64,000 bases of DNA from Palsa-360 sp963710315 (GCA_963710315.1 CAVPZW010000006.1:372001-436000); one strand, 5' to 3'; shown: positions 33,884 through 43,231, numbered from the stretch's first letter. The notes: a model not told the origin generated them from the sequence alone. A program made the numbers and translations.

Positions 33884-34633
33884 TCAGAAATTCACGATGG
33901 AGGCAAATGCCTCCGCGTTAAGACTTGCGCCGCCGACCAGCGCTCCGTCGATTTCCACTTGAGCCATCAATCCCTTGATGTTGTCGGGTTTGACGCTGCC
34001 GCCGTAGAGGATTCTCAAACCGGCAGCTCGTTCGGAGGTGAAATTCGCCACCGCCTGCTGCCTTAGAAACCGATGCGCCTCGGCTGCCATTTCGGGCGTT
34101 GCCGTGCGGCCCGTACCAATCGCCCAGACCGGTTCGTAAGCAAGGATGATACGCGAGAACTCGGCACCGGTCAACGCGGCCACGCCGCCCTTGAACTGGC
34201 GCTCTAGGACATCTTCGGTCCTGCCGCCCTCGCGCTCGGCCAGCAGCTCCCCCACGCACAGGATCGGCGTCAGGCCCGCTGCCAGCGCTGCTTTAACCCT
34301 TTTATTTGCAGTCTCATCGGTTTCGCCGCAAAATTGCCGCCGCTCGGAATGCGCGATGATCACCGCGCGGCATCCCGCCTCCACCAGCATCCCAGTGGAA
34401 ACATCGCCGGTGCAGGCGCCTTCCTTTTCCCAATGCACATTTTGCGCCGCGATGGAAATCGCCGTCCCGCGTGCGGCCTCCACCGAAGCTGCAATCGCCG
34501 TGAAGGGCGGCGCGACGATAATCTCGCAATGGGCGCTCTGCTGCACCAGCGGCGCAAGCGCCGAAAAATAAGCGCGCGCCTCCGCCTGCGTCTTGTACAT
34601 CTTCCAATTTCCCGCGATCACAGGTCGCCGCAT
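33884..34633 (-). CDS. tpiA: Triosephosphate isomerase
   Basis: The 249-residue TIM barrel carries the N-terminal GNWKMYKT with the catalytic Lys, IIAHSERRQFCGE with the electrophilic His, AYEPVWAIGTGRTATP with the catalytic Glu and mobile loop, and ILYGGSVKPDN for phosphate binding. It interconverts glyceraldehyde 3-phosphate and dihydroxyacetone phosphate. Length is normal and all key residues are present. Confidence 0.95.
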   Translation of the reverse strand: MRRPVIAGNWKMYKTQAEARAYFSALAPLVQQSAHCEIIVAPPFTAIAASVEAARGTAISIAAQNVHWEKEGACTGDVSTGMLVEAGCRAVIIAHSERRQFCGETDETANKRVKAALAAGLTPILCVGELLAEREGGRTEDVLERQFKGGVAALTGAEFSRIILAYEPVWAIGTGRTATPEMAAEAHRFLRQQAVANFTSERAAGLRILYGGSVKPDNIKGLMAQVEIDGALVGGASLNAEAFASIVNF

Positions 34634-34640
34634 GGTGCGT

Positions 34641-34715
34641 CTTCTCCGCTCTGCCTTCTCCGCTTCGCTTTCTCCGGTTTGCCTTCTCCGTGCCCTCTGT
34701 GTTCTCTGTGTTAAA
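34641..34715. repeat. Short degenerate repeat between pgk and tpiA
   Basis: Units of the type CCTTCTCCG/CTTTCTCCG recur four times, followed by GTGCCCTCTGTGTTCTCTGTG and TTAAA. The last phrase is also in both arms of the inverted repeat at 40548-40638, so it belongs to the same intergenic repeat family. Confidence 0.5.
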
Positions 34716-34720
34716 CGCTT

Positions 34721-35920
34721 TTACAGTTTATCCGTAAGCGCCTCGACGCCCGGCAGTTTCCGGCCGCCCAAAAATTCCAGTGAGGCACCGCCGCCCGTCG
34801 AGATGTGCGAAACTTTATCCGCAAGACCCGCCGCGTGAATCGCGGCCACGGAATCTCCGCCGCCCACGATGGAAGTGGCGCCCTTGGCGGTGGCCGCCGC
34901 CACGGCGCGCGCGATTTCCAGCGTGCCCTTGGCGAAGGCTGGCATCTCGAACACGCCCATGGGTCCGTTCCACACAATTGTTTTGGCGCGAGACAACTCC
35001 GCGGAATAATTCGCGATGGTATCCGGGCCAATGTCCAGCCCCATCCAACCGTCCGGAGTAGCTGTGACGCTGGTAGTCTGCGTTTTTGTATCGGGTTTGA
35101 ACTCTGCTCCGAGAACATGGTCGGTAGGCAGCAGCAAGCGGAAATTTCGCTGCTTCGCTTCGGCGAGCAGCTTTCGCGCCAGGTCCAGCTTGTCGGCTTC
35201 CACCAGCGAATTCCCGATGGGCAGACCCTGCGATTTCAGGAACGTGTAGGCCATGCCGCCGCCGATAAGCATTGCGTCGGCCACGCGCATCAAATTTTCC
35301 ACCACCTCAATCTTGTCGGAAACCTTTGCCCCGCCCAGCACGGCCACAAACGGGCGCTCGGGATTTGAGAGCGCCTTGCCCAGATAGGTAAGTTCGCGCT
35401 CCATGAGCAGCCCTGCCGCGGCCTGCTTCACGAAGCGCGTGATACCCACCACAGAAGCGTGCGCGCGATGGGCCGACCCAAACGCGTCGCACACAAAAAG
35501 ACCGTCGCACAGCGCCGCGAGCTGGCGCGAAAAATTCTCGTCGTTGGCTTCCTCCTCCGCGTGGTAGCGCACATTTTCGAGCAGCAGCACGCCGCCATCG
35601 GCCAGCGCGCGGCTCCTGGCTTCGGCATCCGCGCCGACGCAGTCCTCGGCAAAATTCACGGACGCGCCGAGCAACTCGGCGAGTTTCGCCGCCACCGGCT
35701 TCATGCTGTATTTTGGATCGGGCTTGCCCTTGGGCCGGCCGAGGTGCGAAGCGAGAACAAGCTTCGCGCCGCGTTTGCGTGCAAAGTCAATCGTGGGTAG
35801 CGTTTCGCGGATGCGCGTATCGTCCGTGACACGCGCGCCATCCAGAGGAACATTGAAGTCCACGCGCATGAAAACGCGCTTCCCACTCATTTCCAAATCG
35901 CGAATCGATAGTTTACTCAT
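34721..35920 (-). CDS. pgk: Phosphoglycerate kinase
   Basis: The 399-residue product has the substrate site VFMRVDFNVPLDG, LASHLGRPKG, LGGAKVSDKIEVVENLM and the nucleotide-binding WNGPMGVFE and STGGGASLEFL. It catalyses the ATP-forming step of glycolysis. The start at 35920 (MSKLSIRDL) is the family N-terminus. The frame runs on to 35986. It sits between gap and tpiA in a glycolytic operon. Confidence 0.95.
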   Translation of the reverse strand: MSKLSIRDLEMSGKRVFMRVDFNVPLDGARVTDDTRIRETLPTIDFARKRGAKLVLASHLGRPKGKPDPKYSMKPVAAKLAELLGASVNFAEDCVGADAEARSRALADGGVLLLENVRYHAEEEANDENFSRQLAALCDGLFVCDAFGSAHRAHASVVGITRFVKQAAAGLLMERELTYLGKALSNPERPFVAVLGGAKVSDKIEVVENLMRVADAMLIGGGMAYTFLKSQGLPIGNSLVEADKLDLARKLLAEAKQRNFRLLLPTDHVLGAEFKPDTKTQTTSVTATPDGWMGLDIGPDTIANYSAELSRAKTIVWNGPMGVFEMPAFAKGTLEIARAVAAATAKGATSIVGGGDSVAAIHAAGLADKVSHISTGGGASLEFLGGRKLPGVEALTDKL

Positions 35921-35970
35921 GGTTGATGTTGGTGTTGGAAAACTTTGCGCGTCATACCCGTGCGTTCGGC

Positions 35971-36001
35971 ACGAATCACGATTCACAAATCACGAATCAC
36001 G
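35971..36001. repeat. Short direct repeats between gap and pgk
   Basis: ACGAATCACG, ATTCACAAATCACG and AATCACG follow one another, a tandem of AATCAC-type units in the 84-bp gap. It is probably a remnant of a wider intergenic repeat. No function is evident. Confidence 0.35.
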
Positions 36002-36004
36002 CCC

Positions 36005-37009
36005 TTACATCTTGGACGCGATGAGTGTGATCAAGTCCCGGCAGCGGCTGGAATATCCCCACTCGTTGTCGTACCACGCGAGAATCTTGGCGCAATTCGT
36101 TCCCACCACGCGCGTATAGCCTGCATCCACAATCGAGGAATGCGCGTTGCCGCGGAAGTCGATGGAGACCAATTCCTGCTCCTCGTATTCGAGAATATTC
36201 TTCATGGGGCCGTCGGCAGCGGCTTTTAGAGCGGCGTTTACCGAGGCCACGGTCACAGGCTTTTCCGTAAATACTGTCAAGTCCACGACGCTGACGTTGG
36301 GGGTTGGCACGCGGATGGAATATCCGTCAAGCTTCCCTTTCAGCGCAGGGATGACCAGGTGCAGCGCCTTGGCCGCGCCCGTCGATGTGGGGATCATGGA
36401 AAGCGCAGCGGCTCGGGCGCGCCGCAAATCCTTGTGCGGCAGGTCGAGCAGCTTTTGATCGTTGGTGTACGAGTGAATGGTGGTCATGGTGCCGCAAGAA
36501 ATTCCAAACGTATCCTGAATCACTTTGGCGACTGGAGCGAGGCAATTGGTGGTGCAGGAGGCGTTGGAGATGATGTGGTGCTTGGCCGGATCGTACGACT
36601 TGTCGTTCACGCCGAGCACTACGGTCAAGTCTTCATCCGTCGCGGGCGCCGAGATGATCACTTTTTTCACCGTGCCGCGCTTGTGCTTTGCCGCGTCGGA
36701 AGCCTTGGTGAACAGGCCCGTGGATTCAATCACGATTTCCGCGCCCACAGACGGCCAATCGATTTCGGCGGGATCTTTGGACTTGAACACGCGAAAACTT
36801 TTTCCATCGACCGCGATGGAATCGTCGGTGTGCGTCACTTTCTGGTGGAGATTGCCGAGAACGGAATCGTACTTCAACAAGTAGGCGAGGGTTTTCGAGT
36901 CCGTCACGTCATTGACGGCCACGATATCGATCGCCGCGTTTCCCAAGGCCGTCCGCATGATGTTTCGCCCGATGCGGCCAAAACCATTGATTCCCACTTT
37001 AATCGGCAT
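36005..37009 (-). CDS. gap: Glyceraldehyde-3-phosphate dehydrogenase
   Basis: The 334-residue product has the NAD-binding VGINGFGRIGRNIMR, the catalytic SNASCTTNCLAPVAK, THSYTNDQ-like segment and the C-terminal WYDNEWGYSSR. It oxidises glyceraldehyde 3-phosphate to 1,3-bisphosphoglycerate. The ATG at 37009 is preceded by CCGGAGGATTC. The frame reaches 37054. It is the first gene of gap-pgk-tpiA-secG. Confidence 0.95.
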   Translation of the reverse strand: MPIKVGINGFGRIGRNIMRTALGNAAIDIVAVNDVTDSKTLAYLLKYDSVLGNLHQKVTHTDDSIAVDGKSFRVFKSKDPAEIDWPSVGAEIVIESTGLFTKASDAAKHKRGTVKKVIISAPATDEDLTVVLGVNDKSYDPAKHHIISNASCTTNCLAPVAKVIQDTFGISCGTMTTIHSYTNDQKLLDLPHKDLRRARAAALSMIPTSTGAAKALHLVIPALKGKLDGYSIRVPTPNVSVVDLTVFTEKPVTVASVNAALKAAADGPMKNILEYEEQELVSIDFRGNAHSSIVDAGYTRVVGTNCAKILAWYDNEWGYSSRCRDLITLIASKM

Positions 37010-37383
37010 GAATCCTCCGGAAGAATGAAGTGCACAATCAGCGCTCAATCCCAATCAGTTGCAGGGCCCGTTTGCACACGCGAGTCGATTGCGGCATTCA
37101 GTGGATCATCGCTTGTATTCAGTAAATAATTGCCGCGATCTCCGTTGACCTCGCATCGAGGGTTGGACGAATTCCTCTCGCCCCGTCTTTCCATTTCACT
37201 CGGCATGCAATCTCAAGATGCTAGGGTGGCCACAACGAAAAGTCAAACCAGTTCGCCCATGCGTTGTGTCAAATAGGTGATCGTTTTGATTCATTTTTTG
37301 GAGGCATTTTGGCGCCTTGATTGTCCCGGAAGTCGCGTGATTGCAGCATGCGCGCTCTCGATGAAAATTCACTGGCCGGGGGA
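37010..37383. other. 374-bp region upstream of gap
   Basis: No gene is supported here. The promoter of the gap operon must lie here, but no clear -35/-10 pair stands out. Confidence 0.4.
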
Positions 37384-38298
37384 CTACCGGGGAAATTGCT
37401 GCACCTGGGTCACTTTGTCCCCTTCAAAACTTACGAAGATTGTTTTGGCGGGCGGCTTTCCGTAGATCCAGTCCTCGATTTCGTTTCCGTTAGGATCCTT
37501 CTCGCGAATCTTGCGATCGGGGCGGCCCAATGCCGCGAGGACCATTTCGTGATCCATTCCCACTACGGGCTGCTTGTCCTGAATGGCCTTCTGAATGTCG
37601 GGAGGCAAGGTCTCCACCCACTGTATGGCCGCGGAGTGCCGCTTGGAAAAATCGAGGACGCCAGAAAGGAGCTTCTCCAATTCGTCAGCGGTCATTTCCG
37701 GCAGCGGCCTGTCAAAATCGAGGAAGATCGTGGCGCCTGCGTTTGTATTCACGGGCTTTTCCGGCTCCGTTGTCATGGTGGGGATTCCCCCAATATCCAA
37801 GTGGATGCGATCGCGCATCCTGGTTTTTCCGCGGCCCCCGCCGTTAATGTCCAGGATAATTTGCTTGTCCTTGAATTCCAGATTAGTGATCTGAGCGCGA
37901 TCCCCTGGATTGATCGCGGATCCGGCCGAAGTGACTGCCATGCGAAGCGCGTTCTCGTTTAGAGGTGCGCCCGCTTTCAGATGAAAACCTTTTTTGCCGG
38001 CGGGAATTGATTTCGTTACCTGCACAATTTCCCCATCCACGTAACGAACCAGCGACAGGCGGGACATGGGTTGCAGGGGGCCCGCTTGAGGCTTTGCCTG
38101 CTGATCGGACTTGCCAGTGGAATCGTTCGGCGCGGACTTCGCTTGATCGCCGCTCTGCTGCGTTCCCTGCATTGCGGGTGGATTCTCGTTTGGGGGAAAG
38201 CTTGCCGGCCCGCTGGGAGAAGACATGCGAAGCACTGCGGAAGAATCGGCACTCAACAGGAGCGCCACAGTCGCCATCATGGAGGTTAACCGGTGCAT
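37384..38298 (-). CDS. Exported protein with BamE/SmpA-like C-terminus, unknown
   Basis: The 304-residue product has a signal peptide (MHRLTSMMATVALLLSADSS), a Pro/Gln-rich linker to about residue 75 and a beta-rich centre (RLSLVRYVDGEIVQVTKSIP, ITNLEFKDKQIILDINGGG). A C-terminal segment reads HEMVLAALGRPDRKIREKDP, EDWIYGKPPAKTIFVSFEGD. The last part resembles the SmpA/BamE-type fold found in envelope proteins. GAAGGTG precedes the ATG. The exact function is unknown. It stands alone between gap and the GHMP kinase, all on the minus strand. Confidence 0.65.
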   Translation of the reverse strand: MHRLTSMMATVALLLSADSSAVLRMSSPSGPASFPPNENPPAMQGTQQSGDQAKSAPNDSTGKSDQQAKPQAGPLQPMSRLSLVRYVDGEIVQVTKSIPAGKKGFHLKAGAPLNENALRMAVTSAGSAINPGDRAQITNLEFKDKQIILDINGGGRGKTRMRDRIHLDIGGIPTMTTEPEKPVNTNAGATIFLDFDRPLPEMTADELEKLLSGVLDFSKRHSAAIQWVETLPPDIQKAIQDKQPVVGMDHEMVLAALGRPDRKIREKDPNGNEIEDWIYGKPPAKTIFVSFEGDKVTQVQQFPR

Positions 38299-38365
38299 GA
38301 GGCACCTTCTCTAGAGATTTTAACACCAAATAGGTTCTCAGCGTGTATCAAGCATTTGGAGCGCC

Positions 38366-39379
38366 CTACGCATCCGTTTTCAGGGAAACTCCTACGCGAT
38401 CGATCTGAAACGGCAGCAGGCTCGCTCCCGCGGCAACGACGGCGGCTTCGACGCGTGCGCGCGCATCGGGATCGATCAACAGCGTGACACAACCGCCGCC
38501 TCCCGCTCCGCACACTTTTCCGGCAAGCGCGCCGTGCCGGCGCGTTGAGGCAATCACCTTGTCGATCAAGGGAGTTGAAATGGTGCGGAGGTTGCGGCGG
38601 CGAAAATCCCATTCTTCGCGCATCAGGCGGCCCACTTCGTTCCAATCGCTTTGCTCAATGGCGGCGCGCACGGCTTGCGCCACGATTGAAATTTTTTCCA
38701 GGTTGCGCGAAACGCGCTTGTCGCCATCGATGTGCCGCTTGAACACTTCCCAATTATTGATGCCGTGCTGCCGCGGCTTTCCCGTGTAGCACAGCACCAG
38801 CCGGCGCTGGAGTTCGTCGAGATCGCAGGCCAGGGCTTCGCGCCGCTCGCCGCCCGGCGCAAGCACGATCGCCGATGCGCCGCCAAACGCGGGAGGGTAA
38901 TGGTCCTGCGTCCCTGTGGGCACGCGGATGACGATGGCCTCGACATCGCGGCTGATGTGAATCCAGTCCTCGCGGCGCAGCCCCGCGCGAGTCAGTTTGT
39001 CCAGAGCCGCACAAATGGCCACGGCCATGGCGGATGATCCGCCGATTCCCGCTCCGGCAGGCGCTTCAGAATCCGTGGTCAGCGTGAATCCGCACGTTGG
39101 ACGGAACACGCGAACGAGATGCGCGAGCAACGGCAGCTTGTAGCGGCGCGCGCGCAGCAATGCCTCGAACGAGGCGAACGACTCCCTGCGCGCAATATCA
39201 CGGGAAGCTAAAACGATGCGGCGAGAATTTTCCGGCGCGGTCTCGATCACGCAGGACGCGTGGCGAGTGATGGCGCAATTCACGGTCAGCGATCCTTCGT
39301 GAAACAGGTACAGAGGCCAGATGTCCAGCGTTCCCCCGGCCAGGTCAATGCGCGTCGGCGCTTTCGATTCGATTCTCAC
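38366..39379 (-). CDS. GHMP-family sugar kinase
   Basis: The product (about 337 residues) has the N-terminal KAPTRIDLAGGTLDIWPLY, the ATP-binding APAGAGIGGSSAMAVAICAA and the C-terminal CGAGGGGCVTLLIDP, the three GHMP motifs. This layout with ESKAP(T/V)RIDLAGGxTD is that of heptose-7-phosphate/L-fucose kinase-like enzymes of envelope sugar metabolism. The substrate cannot be fixed. GTG 39379 with GAAGGGA upstream is chosen. The ATG at 39412 lacks a ribosome site. It is divergent from nagZ, so the two share a short promoter region. Confidence 0.8.
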   Translation of the reverse strand: MRIESKAPTRIDLAGGTLDIWPLYLFHEGSLTVNCAITRHASCVIETAPENSRRIVLASRDIARRESFASFEALLRARRYKLPLLAHLVRVFRPTCGFTLTTDSEAPAGAGIGGSSAMAVAICAALDKLTRAGLRREDWIHISRDVEAIVIRVPTGTQDHYPPAFGGASAIVLAPGGERREALACDLDELQRRLVLCYTGKPRQHGINNWEVFKRHIDGDKRVSRNLEKISIVAQAVRAAIEQSDWNEVGRLMREEWDFRRRNLRTISTPLIDKVIASTRRHGALAGKVCGAGGGGCVTLLIDPDARARVEAAVVAAGASLLPFQIDRVGVSLKTDA

Positions 39380-39452
39380 TTTGACTTGTTCCCTTCTCCC
39401 CGTTAGCCTCATGTTTCACACGGATTCGCGGCTCACGCGCGAATCATATCAG

Positions 39453-40538
39453 ATGAAAACAGAGACCCAATCCAAAACGCAGCTGCGAGATTCCGTACTT
39501 GCACGATTCATGCTGGGTTTTCATGGCCATTCCCTTTCCGGCGAGCTTGCGGAATATCTGGCTCTGGGCCTTGCGGGAGTGGTTCTCTACCAGCGAAATT
39601 TCGCGAGCGCGCAGGACTTGCTGAAACTCACGGCGGCGATCCGCCAGGCTGCCGGGCGTCCCGTGCTGATCGGAATCGATCAGGAGGGCGGAACGCGATT
39701 TGCGCTTGGCGATCCGTTCACGGCGTGGCCATCGGCGGCGGAACTGGGAAGATTGGGAGACGCGCAATCCGTGGAGCAAGTCGCCTGCGCCATGGCGCGG
39801 GAATTGCGCGCCGTGGGCTGCAACCTTAATTTCGCTCCGATGCTGGACCTGCACGTAAATCCGGATAGCCCCGTAACCAAAGATCGAAGCTTTGGCGGCG
39901 ATCCCATGCTCGTTGCTCGCATGGGCGTTGCGTTCGATCACGGATTACGCCAGGGTGGAGTGCTTTCCTGCGCCAAGCATTTTCCTGGGCATGGCGACGC
40001 CGCGGTTGATCCGCATTTGGACTTGCCCGTGTTCGCGGGAACCATGGAGCGTTTGCAGACGACGGAGCTTGTGCCCTTCGCAGCGGCGGTTGCGGCGGGC
40101 ACGCCGCTGGTGATGACCGCGCACATCCTGCTGCCTCAAATCGACCCGCAAAATCCGGCGTCTCTTTCACGCACGATGCTGGATGGCCTGCTGCGGCGGC
40201 GCTTGCGGTTTGACGGAGTGATCCTCGCCGACGATCTGGGCATGGGAGCAATCGCCAAGCGATACGGCCCGGGCGAGGCTGCGGTGCAAACGCTTTTCGC
40301 GGGGACGGACGTTGCCATGCTATGCCATGACTGGGCGGCTGTTGCGCCAGCAATCGACGCGGTCAGGAAATCGCGTATGGAAGGACGTTTCGACGAAAGT
40401 GAATGGAACGCTTCCCTGCATAGGATCGATCGCGTAAGCGCCCAGGCGGAAGCGCCAGGCACTCAGCCTTCCATCGATATTTTGGGATGCCGGGAAAATC
40501 AGCGGCTAGCGTCAGAAATTCGCGCACGACTACGGTGA
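39453..40538 (+). CDS. nagZ: Beta-N-acetylhexosaminidase (GH3, NagZ)
   Basis: The product is a GH3 enzyme of about 361 residues with VLIGIDQEGGTRF, NFAPMLDLHVNPDSPV, the diagnostic CAKHFPGHGDAAVDPHLDLP and the nucleophile region VILADDLGMGAI. NagZ removes GlcNAc from muropeptides in peptidoglycan recycling. There is no signal peptide, as expected for a cytoplasmic enzyme. ATG 39453 is preferred. ATG 39411 and an upstream frame would overlap the divergent kinase gene. A long inverted repeat follows the stop. Confidence 0.9.
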   Translation: MKTETQSKTQLRDSVLARFMLGFHGHSLSGELAEYLALGLAGVVLYQRNFASAQDLLKLTAAIRQAAGRPVLIGIDQEGGTRFALGDPFTAWPSAAELGRLGDAQSVEQVACAMARELRAVGCNLNFAPMLDLHVNPDSPVTKDRSFGGDPMLVARMGVAFDHGLRQGGVLSCAKHFPGHGDAAVDPHLDLPVFAGTMERLQTTELVPFAAAVAAGTPLVMTAHILLPQIDPQNPASLSRTMLDGLLRRRLRFDGVILADDLGMGAIAKRYGPGEAAVQTLFAGTDVAMLCHDWAAVAPAIDAVRKSRMEGRFDESEWNASLHRIDRVSAQAEAPGTQPSIDILGCRENQRLASEIRARLR

Positions 40539-40547
40539 TTTCTCGGT

Positions 40548-40638
40548 GCCTTCGTTTTTCTCTGTGCCCTCTGTGTGCTCTGTGTTAAAGCTTTTTCCGA
40601 ACTGCTTCAACACAGAGGGCACAGAGAAAAACGAAGGC
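40548..40638. repeat. Long perfect inverted repeat between nagZ and tdk
   Basis: Arms 40548-40575 and 40611-40638 are perfect 28-bp complements (starting GCCTTCGTTTTTCTCTGTGC). The pair lies between convergent nagZ and thymidine kinase genes, so the hairpin can end transcripts from both sides. The CTCTGTGCCCTCTGTG core recurs at about 34690. Confidence 0.8.
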
Positions 40639-40673
40639 GTTGAGAAAAAATCGAGAAACTCAAAAATCTAATC

Positions 40674-41288
40674 TCACGGCGTGACTGGACGTTTTGCAGC
40701 GGAAGATGTGGCGGACGACGCGCTCTTGTTTGCCTCGACACGATCGTGCGCCAGATGCGGCTCAAAACATCGGCGGCAGCGCGGTTCGTACATACCCGCG
40801 GCGCCCACGACGATCAAGTCCTCGGAAGCCACCAGCCGCTGTGTGTGTACCGCGGGATTGCCGCACTGCACACAAATCGCGAGAAGCTTGGTGATTTCTT
40901 CGGACACCGCCAGCAGGCGCGGCATGGGATCGAATGGGCGTCCTAGATAATCGGTGTCCAGGCCGGTGACGATCACGCGCTTGCCTGCATCAGCCATGCG
41001 CATGCAAATATCGACAAGCCCTTCGCCCAGAAATTGGCCTTCATCAATGCCCACCACTTCCGTCCGCGGCTGCACCAGTTCAAAGACTTCCACCGCATTG
41101 GTGACAACCTGCGACGGCAACTCGAACCCGGAATGCGAAACGATGTCCGAGTGCGCGTAGCGCTGATCGATCACCGGCTTGAAAATTTGCACGCGCTGCT
41201 TGGCGATTTCGGCCCGCTTTAACCGCCGAATCAATTCCTCGCTCTTGCCTGAAAACATGGGGCCCACGATCACTTCGATCCAGCCCAT
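40674..41288 (-). CDS. tdk: Thymidine kinase
   Basis: The 204-residue product has the P-loop VIVGPMFSGKSEELIRRLKR, the Walker B-like VVGIDEGQFL, the lasso/zinc part CVQCGNPAVHTQRL and EPRCRRC, with four Cys for zinc. It phosphorylates thymidine in salvage. ATG 41288 after AAAAGGGA is the family start. A longer frame reaches 41378. The C-terminal tail (ANKSASSATSSAAKRPV) is low complexity. Confidence 0.93.
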   Translation of the reverse strand: MGWIEVIVGPMFSGKSEELIRRLKRAEIAKQRVQIFKPVIDQRYAHSDIVSHSGFELPSQVVTNAVEVFELVQPRTEVVGIDEGQFLGEGLVDICMRMADAGKRVIVTGLDTDYLGRPFDPMPRLLAVSEEITKLLAICVQCGNPAVHTQRLVASEDLIVVGAAGMYEPRCRRCFEPHLAHDRVEANKSASSATSSAAKRPVTP

Positions 41289-41474
41289 GTTCCCTTTTAC
41301 GATGTCCACTTGGCCTTCTCCCCTGAAGATATCTTGCCGAAGAGTAGCATATCGCGCCGCAAATCCCTCATGCGCCATCGATGAATGAAACGCAGCAGCG
41401 CGCGCTGCTTATGTAAACCCGCGCAATCCGGCCTTATCCGTGCCGATCCGTGTGCATCCGTGGTTGCAAATTTC

Positions 41475-41972
41475 CTACACGCGCCAGAGCGGCGCCTGCT
41501 TTTCCTTCCCGTAGCGGTCCAGGAGAAACTTTTTCAGCTCATCCACGTTCGCAAACACGCGGTCGGCGCAAGCCAGCATCCAGCCGCTGATTTCCGCCAC
41601 AGGCACATCGGTCACAAGATATACGGGAATCCCGCGGCGATGAGCAAAAGTCAATTCGGAGGAGGTTCCACCGGAGGAGAGCGCGGCGCCTTCACCGCTC
41701 AACGAACAGATCACGTAGTCAGCCTTATTTTCCACGATATCGAGATCGTATTGAATAATCTTGCGGACCACGCGGCGGAATCGTTCCACGTCCGTTTCTT
41801 TCCATTCCCTGAAGTGCGCAACTTCTTCGTCCGTGAGGCTTTTCTTTTCGTCTTCGGCGGGATCGTATACGCGGTGGCCCAGATCGTTGTGCAGAAATGG
41901 CGTGAGCTTGCGGCGCCACAGCTTGCCGCCATCGGGCGCGAACTCAATCGGGCCGCACAGATAAGCCAGCAT
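41475..41972 (-). CDS. Nucleoside 2-deoxyribosyltransferase-like protein
   Basis: The 165-residue product opens MLAYLCGPIEFAPDGGKLWR, a pattern like the nucleoside 2-deoxyribosyltransferase fold (YLxGPI). Then come HRVYDPAEDEKKSL, DLDIVENKADYVICSLS, GGTSSELTFAHRRGIPVYLV (the SGT-E motif that binds the sugar) and SGWMLACADRVF. The family breaks or transfers nucleoside bases or acts on related nucleotides. The location next to thymidine kinase agrees with nucleotide salvage. The exact reaction is not known. It lies 186 bases upstream of tdk. Confidence 0.65.
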   Translation of the reverse strand: MLAYLCGPIEFAPDGGKLWRRKLTPFLHNDLGHRVYDPAEDEKKSLTDEEVAHFREWKETDVERFRRVVRKIIQYDLDIVENKADYVICSLSGEGAALSSGGTSSELTFAHRRGIPVYLVTDVPVAEISGWMLACADRVFANVDELKKFLLDRYGKEKQAPLWRV

Positions 41973-42004
41973 GAAATTTAGTAAAGGACCAATTCAAGAA
42001 GGAA

Positions 42005-42078
42005 TGGAGCGGCCTATGGGAATCGAACCCATGCCTGGACCTTGGCAAGGTCCCGTACTACCGTTATACTAAGGCCGC
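42005..42078 (-). tRNA. tRNA-Gly (GCC)
   Basis: The acceptor stem is GCGGCCT/AGGCCGC. The anticodon arm is GGACC TTGCCAA GGTCC (anticodon GCC) and the T-arm CATGGGTTCGATTCCCATA. CCA is encoded at 42005-42007. The fold is complete. Confidence 0.95.
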
Positions 42079-42219
42079 TCAAAGCAACGAAACTTTAACA
42101 CGCCAGACATTCAGCGACAAGATCCCAGCGAGTTGAATTTCACCGGCCCGTGTCATATTAGGCTTCAAAGCCTGCCTCGCCCGCTCTGGCTTGCGTTGGA
42201 AGTTCGCCGTACAGCCCCA

Positions 42220-42429
42220 TCAGCCGACTTGCAGTACCCGCGCGGTCTTTACGACGGGAGACTTTCGCTGCCGTTCGGCAAATTTTGAAGCCTTTTCTTT
42301 ATCTGTGTATACCCGGGCGAATCGCTCGCCATCCTTGTAAAACACAGTCACCTGAAAGTGCTTGTGCTTGCGCCGCCGGTCTTTCCCGAGCTTGGTACGT
42401 TTTCGTGTGGTCTTTATTGTTTTTGGCAT
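42220..42429 (-). CDS. Small very basic protein, unknown
   Basis: The 69-residue product MPKTIKTTRKRTKLGKDRRR continues KHKHFQVTVFYKDGERFARV and ends KTARVLQVG. With such a basic head and a short beta-alpha domain it may bind nucleic acid or the ribosome. I do not recognise a named family. It is downstream of tRNA-Gly and separate from other genes. Confidence 0.6.
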   Translation of the reverse strand: MPKTIKTTRKRTKLGKDRRRKHKHFQVTVFYKDGERFARVYTDKEKASKFAERQRKSPVVKTARVLQVG

Positions 42430-42698
42430 TATTTGAATATCTCAATCTCAATTTGCGAGCGCAAGTACCAATTCGGTCAATACTTTGAATGCAATGGAAT
42501 TATACTGTATTAGCAGGCTGATTGTAACGAGGAAAGGCACGGTACCAGGATGAACCACCATTCTGGAAACATTGGCAATTTTTAACGAAGCGTTTACGCA
42601 ACATCTCGATACTTCGATCATCATATAGCAGAGGGGATGTAAGTGCGGGAACCCCAATGCGTGATGGTCAGGCATCACTGGAAAGGAGAGAAAGTTCC
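42430..42698. other. 269-bp divergent gap
   Basis: This AT-rich gap lies between two small genes. It holds the promoters of both. TATACTGTATT-type stretches are present near 42499, but no convincing paired promoter can be named. Confidence 0.35.
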
Positions 42699-42959
42699 AT
42701 GATTCAATTCAAAAAAGGAGCGAGAGTGGAAAACCCGCGGGAATATGAGACCGGGGCGGTCGAGCAGCTTCGGCATTTGCTGGAAGCCGGCAACCCAGGA
42801 CAACGTGACCCGCGCCGCGAAAACTTCTATGAGGTCGAGAACCAGTGCGAGACGTATTACATTCATGTCTCGCCCATCAGCGGAAACGTGACGCTTTTGG
42901 CTAGATGGATCCGTCAATCGCAAGAGTGTTGTACTAACTCAGAACAGCTCGTCGCTTAA
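42699..42959 (+). CDS. Small conserved-looking hypothetical protein (86 aa)
   Basis: The product MIQFKKGARVENPREYETGA has a core ENFYEVENQCETYYIHVSPI and SGNVTLLARWIRQ. The VENxxETYYIHxSPxSGxVxLLAxW block looks like a recurrent short protein of acidobacteria. Function is unknown. AAGGAGAGAAAGTTCC gives a strong ribosome site, which fixes ATG 42699. The frame also extends to 42657. Confidence 0.65.
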   Translation: MIQFKKGARVENPREYETGAVEQLRHLLEAGNPGQRDPRRENFYEVENQCETYYIHVSPISGNVTLLARWIRQSQECCTNSEQLVA

Positions 42960-43231
42960 GCCCGGCCCCTGCGGAACCAGCCCCTTCGTTGCGGCATAAA
43001 ATTATATTTTTCAATGAGTTACAAGTACCACCACAACCACGAACCGGCGTTCCCAATTTAGCCTTTCCCCATTTGATTCTTGGCCGTATACTGGCATTCA
43101 TGTTCTAGGTCTCGGGGCCCAGCTCCCGATTCGCTAGTTCTTCTCGCCCGTGTGTGGTTTGCAGTAAAGCAGTGCGCACTGCGGCGTCTGCGAATTTCGT
43201 GCTGGTTGGCCCTCAGGAAAGAGCTTCTTTC

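Noticed and set aside
36359..37129. 256-codon plus-strand frame
   Set aside because: Antisense to gap, which is certain.
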